DNA of 12,055 nt from Pseudomonadota bacterium (GTDB lineage: Bacteria > Pseudomonadota > Alphaproteobacteria > Rhizobiales > Beijerinckiaceae), in the NCBI GenBank assembly GCA_023426505.1, contig JAFAAP010000204.1, positions 1 to 12,055 on the forward strand, given 5' to 3'. The position numbers and the translations under genes were made by a program. Below the pieces are notes generated by a model that saw only the letters and a list, made by a program, of their open reading frames with translations, made no database searches and was not told the origin of the DNA. Below, piece after piece: positions 7,150 to 12,055 of this stretch; the first letter of the stretch is position 1, and every line of letters begins with the position of its first letter.

Positions 7150-7799
7150 GTGTGCAACCTCTACAGCGTCTACACCACCCAGGAAGCGATGCGCCGCGCA
7201 TTCGCCGTCGATCGCGACAATGCCGGCAACGTGCCTCCCCTTCCCGGGATTTTCCCGGACCAGATGGCCCCGGTGATCAGGATGCGGGATGGCGAACGGG
7301 AGCTGCTGCAAATGCGCTGGGGCTTCCCGCCGCCGCCGAAGGTCGGCAACCACCCGGTCACGAACGTCCGCAACGTCTCGTCCCCCTTCTGACGGGCATG
7401 GCTCAAGCCCCAGTACCGCTGCCTCGTGCCCCTCACCTCATTCTCGGAATACGCTGACACGAAGCCTCGCAAGACCCCGATGTGGTTCGCGCTGAACAAG
7501 GAACGACCGCTTGCGGCCTTCGCCGGCATCTGGCGTCCCTGGAAGGGCGTCAGAGGAACCAAAACCGAGCCGGCGGAAGGGGAGCACCTCCTCTACTCGT
7601 TCCTCACATCGGAGCCGAACAGCGTCGTTGCTCCCATTCACCCCAAGGCGATGCCCGTGATCCTCACCACTCCGGAGGAGTACGAGACTTGGCTGACGTC
7701 CCCGTGGAGGAGGCGTTGAAGCCGCAACGACCGCTGCCGGACGACATGCTGGAGATCGTTGCCGAGGGGCATCGGCCTGACACTCCGGAGGCGGCTTAG
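7150..7799 (+). pseudogene. SOS response-associated peptidase (SRAP, YedK/HMCES-like), broken by nonsense and frameshift
   Basis: SRAP proteins cap abasic sites in single-stranded DNA by a thiazolidine link through Cys2. Here GTG at 7150, with GAGGGA six bases upstream, starts MCNLYSVYTT with Cys2 intact. After VTNVRNVSSPF, codon 81 is TGA (7390-7392) where the family has Trp (SSPFWRAWLKP); the same frame continues RAWLKPQYRCLVPLTSFSEYADTK. The catalytic Glu (E100) and the His of APIHPKAMP (H164) lie after the stop. A second lesion at about 7704 shifts the frame: the zero frame ends at once in WRRR-stop (7717-7719), while the +1 frame gives VEEALKPQRPLPDDMLEI and ends at 7799. One missing G (CCGGTGGAG read as CCGTGGAG) explains this. 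With both changes reversed the protein is about 216 residues, normal for the family. Two independent lesions favour a true pseudogene over a sequencing error. Confidence 0.9.
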
Positions 7800-7923
7800 C
7801 GTCACCCAACGCCGCTTCTCCGGGTAGCCTTCGCTGCGCAGGAGGGCCCGTCGGTGAGCCGTCGATCCTCGGCTCGACCATGCCTGCGGATCGACAGCCC
7901 ACCTCTTCGATCTAACGGCACGG
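7800..7923. other. Convergent intergenic gap
   Basis: The broken SRAP gene and the BA14K gene converge here. The best candidate structure is GTCGA-8 bases-TCGAC, which is weak and lacks a T-run. I see no clear terminator. Confidence 0.4.
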
Positions 7924-8421
7924 TTAGCCGCCGTAGGGGGACACGCAGGCCTGCCGCGGCCCGCTCAGGGGTTGGAAGCTGTTGTCGGACACGCGATACG
8001 ACTTCCAGCGGTTCGCGCACCAGTTCACGTGCGCGGCGCTCAGGCGAACCGGGGCATAGACGGGCGGAGCCGCGACGGCGGGTTGGTTGGCGATCGCTCC
8101 CCCGATGATCGCGCCCGCCACGAAGGCTGCCGGCGGGAACCACCATCCATTGTACTGGCGATAGCCGCGGCGGTATTCCCTGTATCCCCGGTGTCCGTTG
8201 TAGTAGCCCCAGCCGCCACGCCGCTCGAAACGGGAACGCTCGACCCGGCGGCGCTCGAACCTGTCCTGATGGTCACGACGGTACTGCACCTGTTGCAGGC
8301 TCCCGCCTGTCGAGAAGGAATTCGCGAACGGCAGGGGGGCTGCACTGGCGGCAGGCGCCACGGAACCGAACGTCACGGCGGCCATGGAAATCGCGAATGC
8401 ACCCGACACTACGTTTTTCAT
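7924..8421 (-). CDS. Secreted BA14K-family protein
   Basis: The 165-residue product has a Sec signal peptide (1-27, cleavage likely after APAASA). An Arg/Tyr-rich middle follows (about 48-90, with RRDHQDRFERRR and RGYREYRRGYRQY), then a short hydrophobic Gly/Ala stretch AAFVAGAIIGGAIANQ (98-113). The C-terminal BA14K module is HVNWCANRWKSYR to QACVSPYGG (131-165), with two conserved cysteines at 135 and 159 that may pair. BA14K was described from Brucella as an immunoreactive, lectin-like envelope protein needed for normal smooth LPS; that role is family knowledge, not shown here. The start is ATG at 8421, with GGAG six bases upstream; a GTG at 8433 is in frame but lacks a site. The gene stands alone, convergent with SRAP. 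Confidence 0.88.
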   Translation of the reverse strand: MKNVVSGAFAISMAAVTFGSVAPAASAAPLPFANSFSTGGSLQQVQYRRDHQDRFERRRVERSRFERRGGWGYYNGHRGYREYRRGYRQYNGWWFPPAAFVAGAIIGGAIANQPAVAAPPVYAPVRLSAAHVNWCANRWKSYRVSDNSFQPLSGPRQACVSPYGG

Positions 8422-8449
8422 TATTTTCTCCACAAGCAGGTATCGTTTT

Positions 8450-8455
8450 GTTATA
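8450..8455 (-). promoter_or_regulatory. Possible -10 element for the BA14K gene
   Basis: TATAAC on the minus strand (8455-8450) lies about 30 bases upstream of the BA14K start, inside an unusually AT-rich stretch. No good -35 box is found 16-18 bases further upstream, so this is a tentative call. Confidence 0.25.
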
Positions 8456-8592
8456 CAGACAAGAGATGAATTGTTTGCCTGAACATATACTTGCCGGAGA
8501 CCAGTGAATAACGGATGAATGCTCTAATTAAACTTTGGTAATGTGTTGGAGAGCTAGTTGACGGAGTAAAAAACCTAGAGTGAGCAGGGCCT

Positions 8593-8610
8593 GCTGCCTC
8601 GGCGGGCAGC
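8593..8610. repeat. Inverted repeat GCTGCC / GGCAGC
   Basis: GCTGCC (8593-8598) and GGCAGC (8605-8610) form a 6-bp stem with a 6-base loop, directly abutting the 20-bp palindrome at 8611. Confidence 0.5.
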
Positions 8611-8630
8611 GGCATCATGCGCATGATGCC
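8611..8630. repeat. Perfect 20-bp palindrome
   Basis: GGCATCATGCGCATGATGCC is its own reverse complement over all 20 bases. Having no spacer, it suits binding of a symmetric dimer better than an RNA hairpin, though a cruciform or REP-like element is possible. It is 87 bases beyond the Tim44-like stop and about 190 bases upstream of BA14K. Confidence 0.7.
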
Positions 8631-8672
8631 AGAGCAACGATCCTGTCGCCTTCGGAGCCGTTTCGTGGAAAG

Positions 8673-8689
8673 GCCCGCACGCGGCGGGC
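8673..8689 (-). terminator. Probable terminator of the BI-1/Tim44-like operon
   Basis: On the minus strand GCCCGC-5 bases-GCGGGC forms a GC-only 6-bp stem about 30 bases after the stop codon, followed by CTTTCC. The T-run is short, so it is a weak intrinsic terminator at best. Confidence 0.4.
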
Positions 8690-8717
8690 TCTTCCGTACA
8701 TCTGCATCGTTCGGGGA

Positions 8718-9734
8718 TCAGGCAACCTGCTGGATCGCCGACAGCTTCCAGTCCCCGCCGCCCTCGCGGCGGAAGGTCCAGACCTCCGTGACCTCCTCCG
8801 GCTTGCCCGCATCGCTTGGCGTCGGCTGCCGGGTGGCGCGGTCCACCATCTGCTCGGTGAGCTCGTAGCGCATCGCAACCGTGGCGTAGTCGGTCGTACC
8901 CTCGCGCCAGGCCTCGGCCAGGTCACCCTGCACGAGCCGCACGCCGGAGATCGTGTTGAGCACGCCCTTGCGGGCATTCTCGTTCAGCTCCTCCTGGAAG
9001 TATCCGGCCACCTCGGGCGTAGCCAGGCTCCACAGGGCGGCCACGTCCTCGCGGCCGTAGGCCGTCTGGATCTCGTGCAGCGACCGCTCGAAGGCGGCGT
9101 AGTCGTCCGGCCCGATCTCGACCGTCCCCGTTTGCCGATGCGCCGAGGCGGCGGCTGTTGCCGCGCCGCCCAAGGCGGACGCTCCAGCGCCGGCATGAAC
9201 GGCTCCATTCGGGGGCGCGAGGCCGCCGACGGCTGACCGCTGCATCGGTCCGTTCGCACCTGCGCCTGCCATGGCCGGCTGCTGGCGACGGCGGAAGAAC
9301 TGGACCGTCAGGTAGACGAGGCCGCCGATCAGCGCCAGTTGCAGCACGAAGCCGAGGATCGAGGCCAGGGAGCCAAGTCCCCCAAAGAGTCCGGCACCGA
9401 ACAGGGCGCCCAGCAGCCCTGCGCCGAGCAGGCCGGCGAAGAAACCGCCGCCGAACCGGCTCCTGGCGGGCTGTGCCGCCTGCGCGGCGGCGGCACTCGG
9501 CCCCGCCTGGGCCTGGCTGGGTGTCGTCTGCGAGCGCTGCATCGGCTGCGCGGTCGACGGCGCGGTCCGCGTGGCGGGCGGTGCCTCAAACGTGCGGGAG
9601 CCGCGTGAACCGAAGCTGCCCTTGCCGCCGGGACGGGCTTCGGCCACACCCGCAAGCGCCACTGCCATGACACCGGCTAGGGTCACGGCGAGGACGCGTC
9701 GGCCAAAGCCTCGGTCAAAAGAATTCACATTCAT
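8718..9734 (-). CDS. Tim44-like domain membrane protein
   Basis: The 338-residue product starts with a hydrophobic signal (about 12-34) ending AEARPGGKG, followed by a Gly/Ser/Arg stretch (GSFGSRGSRTFEAPP) and a Pro/Gln/Ala-rich linker to about 92. Two hydrophobic stretches follow: a Gly-rich one with repeated GLLGAG/GALFGAG (97-119) and LASILGFVLQLALIGGLVYL (123-142), capped by FFRRR. After a second Ala/Gly linker, residues 205-338 form the Tim44-like fold (DYAAFERSLHEIQTAYGRED, then EVWTFRREGGGDWKLSAIQQ), an NTF2-like alpha+beta domain. In mitochondria Tim44 tethers import Hsp70; the bacterial role is not settled. The start at 9734 has AGGA eight bases upstream. Only 33 bases separate it from the upstream BI-1 gene, so they are probably cotranscribed. 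Confidence 0.87.
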   Translation of the reverse strand: MNVNSFDRGFGRRVLAVTLAGVMAVALAGVAEARPGGKGSFGSRGSRTFEAPPATRTAPSTAQPMQRSQTTPSQAQAGPSAAAAQAAQPARSRFGGGFFAGLLGAGLLGALFGAGLFGGLGSLASILGFVLQLALIGGLVYLTVQFFRRRQQPAMAGAGANGPMQRSAVGGLAPPNGAVHAGAGASALGGAATAAASAHRQTGTVEIGPDDYAAFERSLHEIQTAYGREDVAALWSLATPEVAGYFQEELNENARKGVLNTISGVRLVQGDLAEAWREGTTDYATVAMRYELTEQMVDRATRQPTPSDAGKPEEVTEVWTFRREGGGDWKLSAIQQVA

Positions 9735-9767
9735 GGGGCTATCCTAGAATTGGTGCCGATCCGATAC

Positions 9768-10481
9768 CTACTCGCGCTCGCCCGTGAGGCTGAGGAGGAG
9801 CTGGAACAGGTTGATGAAGTTCAGGTAGAGCGAGAGGGCGCCGAACACGGCCATCTTGGTGTTCGTCTCGTGGCCGTGCGCTTCCGCATACTGCTCCTTG
9901 ATCGACTGCGTGTCGTATGCGGTCAGGCCTGTGAACACGAGCACCCCAATGATCGAGATCGCGAACTGCAGGGCGCTGGAGCCGATGAACAGGTTGACCA
10001 GCGAGGCGATGATCACGCCGATCAGGCCCATGACCAGGAACGAGCCGAACTTCGACAGGTCGCGCTTGGTCGTGTAGCCGTAAAGGCTGGTCGCCCCGAA
10101 CATGGTGGCGGTGATGAAGAACGTGCGGGCGATGCTGGTTCCGGTGAAGACGAGGAACACGGAGGCGAGCGACAGCCCCATCACGACGCAGAAGGCCCAG
10201 AACAGTACTTGGGCCTTTGCCGCCGATACCGTCTGCATGCGGAACGACAGGAGGAAAATGAATGCGAGCGGCGCCAGCATCACGACCCATTTGAGCGGGG
10301 TCTGGAAGATCGGCACGTAGAGCGCGGGCGTCGAGGCGACGAAGAGGGCCACGAGCCCCGTCACCGCAAGGCCGAGGCCCATGTAGTTGTAGACCCGCAG
10401 CATGTGCTGGCGCAGGTCCTCGTCGAAGACGGCGCCGCTGGGGTGGGCGGTGGCGGTACGCCAGGCATAGGGGGTGTTCAT
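9768..10481 (-). CDS. Bax inhibitor-1 / YccA family membrane protein
   Basis: The 237-residue product has seven predicted membrane helices and the BI-1/YccA pattern: a soluble N-terminus with DEDLRQHMLRVYNYMGLGLAVTGLVA, a central TFFITATMFGATSLYGYTTKRDLSKFG, and the C-terminal FTGLTAYDTQSIKEQY carrying the conserved Asp of the pH-sensing/Ca2+-leak site in characterised BI-1 homologues. In E. coli, YccA binds and slows FtsH, and related proteins act as membrane ion channels. The start is firm: AGGAGG lies seven bases before the ATG. It is the first gene of a pair with the Tim44-like gene. An ftsH gene begins about 1 kb away on the other strand, which is suggestive but not proof of a link. Confidence 0.93.
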   Translation of the reverse strand: MNTPYAWRTATAHPSGAVFDEDLRQHMLRVYNYMGLGLAVTGLVALFVASTPALYVPIFQTPLKWVVMLAPLAFIFLLSFRMQTVSAAKAQVLFWAFCVVMGLSLASVFLVFTGTSIARTFFITATMFGATSLYGYTTKRDLSKFGSFLVMGLIGVIIASLVNLFIGSSALQFAISIIGVLVFTGLTAYDTQSIKEQYAEAHGHETNTKMAVFGALSLYLNFINLFQLLLSLTGERE

Positions 10482-10985
10482 TGAAAGTCCTCCTGTGGGG
10501 ATCGCCGAAGCCCGTGTGCGAACGGGATCGCGGCTTGCTCGAAGGGGCCGTCGTTGCCCGTTCCGATCGCGGCGTGGGCGCGCGGGTCGGTTCTCCAGTG
10601 CGCCGTCTTCGCCCGGTCAAAGCGCGTCGGGGCCTGCACCGGGTTCTCGGCCCGGCCTTGGTCGCGTGTCAGGGGACTCGCGTGATTTCGCGAAGGACCG
10701 AGTGGTCCAACGACATCCATGCGCTTGGCGTCCTTCATGTGGGGTGTACGAGGCTCGACCGAACTTTAATCCGGACGCAGGACGACTTTTCGGCGAACTG
10801 GACATTTGCGGAGCATTGCGGGGTCGCGAACGCTGGATCCAGCCCGGACCTTGAACTCAGGACTGTCGACCCCCACGTTTCGCTTACGGGGTCCGGGCCC
10901 CTCTGGCAGCCTTTCCCAGGCTGTGATGTCGGACTCTCTCACCTGAGGAGTGCCTTGAGTCGCGCTCCGCATCTGGGAGACGACT
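10482..10985. other. 504-base divergent intergenic region without a convincing gene
   Basis: BI-1 is read leftward from here and DUF4112 rightward. Open frames exist on both strands but look like GC-rich noise. Structures seen: GAACGGG (10520-10526) with CCCGTTC (10557-10563); the palindrome TTCGCGAA (10687-10694) next to hairpin GGACC-gagt-GGTCC (10695-10708); and CAGCCT-ttccc-AGGCTG (10907-10923). The span is much longer than the other gaps here, so a small RNA or long leader is possible. No complete EcfG or sigma-70 promoter stands out. Confidence 0.5.
10907..10923 (+). other. Hairpin in the DUF4112 leader
   Basis: CAGCCT and AGGCTG form a perfect 6-bp stem with a 5-base loop, preceded by a GGGGTCCGGGCCCC stretch that can also fold. 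They lie about 60 bases before the DUF4112 start. There is no T-run. Confidence 0.35.
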
Positions 10986-11405
10986 GTGACGTCTTACTCA
11001 TCATACACCCCTTACGCTTCACCCTTTCCCGCTGCCTCGCCCCGGGAAGCGGAGACCCGCGCGCGGCTCGACCTTCTGGCGCGCTTCCTCGACAGCGCGA
11101 TCCGCGTGCCGGGAACCAACGTGCGCTTCGGCGCCGATGCCCTCCTGAACCTCGTTCCCGGGATCGGCACGCTGACGTCGAAGGGCATGTCCGCCTACCT
11201 TATCTGGGAGGCGCGGCGTCTCGGCGTACCGACCGGGACGCTCCTGCTCATGATCGGGAATGTCGGCGTCGACTTCGTCATCAGCGCAGTTCCCGTGGTG
11301 GGCTGGGTCGGAGACGTGTTCTACCGCTCGAACCTGCGCAACATGACACTCCTGCGGGATCACCTCGACCGACCGCATCCGGTGCCAGACCGCATCTGGC
11401 GCTGA
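10986..11405 (+). CDS. DUF4112 family protein
   Basis: The 139-residue product matches DUF4112: RLDLLARFLDSAIRVPGTN (28-46), then RFGADALLNLVPGIGTLTSKGMSAYLIWEARRLG, a hydrophobic GTLLLMIGNVGVDFVISAVPVVGWVGDVFY (84-113) and a closing RSNLRN. Two hydrophobic segments (about 52-74 and 84-108) suggest a hairpin in the inner membrane. The function is unknown. The start is GTG at 10986 with GGGAG about six bases upstream; no ATG fits the conserved N-terminus. It lies 67 bases before ftsH on the same strand and could share a transcript with it. Confidence 0.87.
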   Translation: MTSYSSYTPYASPFPAASPREAETRARLDLLARFLDSAIRVPGTNVRFGADALLNLVPGIGTLTSKGMSAYLIWEARRLGVPTGTLLLMIGNVGVDFVISAVPVVGWVGDVFYRSNLRNMTLLRDHLDRPHPVPDRIWR

Positions 11406-11472
11406 CGGTGATGACGAAGCAAACCATGTCCAGCAGCCACCACCAGTCGAGCATCGTTCAGAAAGCAAGGGA

Positions 11473-12055
11473 ATGAACAGTCCAAAGCCCGCACCCGACT
11501 TCCGCAACGTCGCGTTTGCCGCTGCGGTCATGATCCTGATCTCCCTGGTCTACTTCCAGGGCGCGGCGTCGCCTCCGTCCACCGAACTCCCGTACTCGGC
11601 GTTCGTCACGGCGGTCGACCAGGGCGAGATCCGCTCCGTCACCATCCAGGGGCAGGAGGTCGTCGCGGAGCGCCCCGCGGGCGGCCGTGTCACGACCTAC
11701 GTTCCGCAAGGCGCCGACCTGGTCGCGCAGCTCCAGCAGAAGGGCGTTGTTATCAAGGCCGAGCCGCCGCCACGTCCGAGTCTGCTTGGCAGCTTGCTGC
11801 TAACGCTGCTGCCCTTCGCCCTGATGATCGGCCTTGTGGTCTGGCTGTCCCGCCGAGCCATGGGCCAGCAGGGTGGTGGTGGCCTGATGTCGATGGGCAA
11901 GTCGAAGGCCAAGCTGCTGACCGAGGCGCATGGCCGCGTGACCTTCGAGGACGTGGCCGGCATCGACGAGGCCAAGGAGGACCTCCAGGAGGTCGTCGAG
12001 TTCCTGCGCGACCCGCAGAAGTTCCAGCGCCTCGGCGGCCGGATCCCGCGCGGCG
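11473..12055 (+). CDS. ftsH: ATP-dependent zinc metalloprotease FtsH, N-terminal part (cut by window end)
   Basis: FtsH is the membrane-anchored hexameric AAA+ protease that pulls out and degrades damaged membrane proteins and some regulators. The 194 visible codons hold helix 1 (about 12-28), a small periplasmic domain (TELPYSAFVTAVDQGEI to GVVIKAEPP), helix 2 (105-126), a Gly-rich linker GQQGGGGLMSMGKSKAK (131-147), then VTFEDVAGIDEAKEDLQEVVEFLRDP, the family's AAA entry signature. The window stops at RLGGRIPRG, just before Walker A, so the ATPase core, HEXXH site and C-terminus cannot be checked. The start is ATG at 11473; AAGGG sits very close to it, which may make initiation weak. The housekeeping ftsH of this group usually follows tilS; here DUF4112 precedes it, so this may be a second copy. 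Confidence 0.93.
   Translation, partial: MNSPKPAPDFRNVAFAAAVMILISLVYFQGAASPPSTELPYSAFVTAVDQGEIRSVTIQGQEVVAERPAGGRVTTYVPQGADLVAQLQQKGVVIKAEPPPRPSLLGSLLLTLLPFALMIGLVVWLSRRAMGQQGGGGLMSMGKSKAKLLTEAHGRVTFEDVAGIDEAKEDLQEVVEFLRDPQKFQRLGGRIPRG

Larger units (their letters stand above)
8422..8717. other. AT-rich and palindrome-rich gap
   Basis: This 296-base gap holds two contrasting parts. 8430-8580 is clearly poorer in GC than its surroundings (runs such as TAATTAAACTTT and GTAAAAAACC) and is the upstream region of the BA14K gene. 8585-8700 is GC-rich and carries three consecutive inverted repeats, listed separately, downstream of the Tim44-like gene. No coding frame is supported. Confidence 0.6.

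Noticed and set aside
10474..11476. Plus-strand frames across the BI-1/DUF4112 gap (126 and 331 codons)
   Set aside because: They lack ribosome sites and domains, and the longer one runs out of frame through the well-supported DUF4112 gene.
1..12055. CRISPR array, prophage, toxin-antitoxin, secretion or defence system
   Set aside because: No direct-repeat array, integrase, transposase or recognisable defence or secretion gene was seen on either strand.

Overview
The window looks like chromosome or large-replicon DNA from a high-GC alphaproteobacterium, most probably Hyphomicrobiales (Rhizobiales), perhaps near Methylobacteriaceae. This rests on the overall GC richness, a BA14K-family protein, the Tim44-like protein beside a BI-1/YccA protein, DUF4112, and GGAAC-type (EcfG-like) promoter candidates. 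No taxon was tested by search. There is no transposase, integrase, phage gene, CRISPR array, rRNA or tRNA that I can see.

Layout. 1-222 is non-coding with a clear inverted repeat. 223-714 (-) is the C-terminal half of a persulfide-dioxygenase-like metallo-beta-lactamase protein whose catalytic N-terminal half is missing. 870-1487 (-) is a Dps ferritin with a lysine-rich tail, and 1636-2214 (-) is a PRC-barrel protein; an EcfG-type promoter candidate precedes dps. Divergent from these, 2398-4109 (+) is a translationally coupled pair: a four-helix DUF2231 membrane protein and a PQQ-type sugar (sorbosone) dehydrogenase lipoprotein. 4213-6213 (+) is a BCCT osmolyte transporter with a BetT-like cytoplasmic tail, followed by a one-helix protein of unknown function (6280-6891). 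7150-7799 (+) is a broken SRAP/YedK gene carrying one nonsense codon and one frameshift. 7924-8421 (-) is a secreted BA14K-family protein. 8422-8717 is a palindrome-rich, then AT-rich gap. 8718-10481 (-) is a probable BI-1/Tim44-like operon. 10482-10985 is a 504-base gap without a convincing gene. 10986-11405 (+) is DUF4112, and 11473-12055 (+) is the start of an ftsH gene cut by the window end just before Walker A.

How the genes fit together. The theme is stress tolerance and envelope maintenance: iron and DNA protection (Dps), a PRC-barrel stress-type protein, uptake of choline or betaine, periplasmic sugar oxidation, membrane-protein quality control (FtsH, BI-1) and small envelope proteins. 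Two genes are decayed (MBL fragment, SRAP), which suggests an accessory region losing dispensable functions. I found no convincing new multi-gene system. The items most worth a second look are the double-lesion SRAP gene, the half-deleted MBL gene, the DUF2231-dehydrogenase pair, the mixed-character BCCT transporter, the N-terminal extension on the PRC-barrel protein, and the tandem palindromes at 8593-8689.
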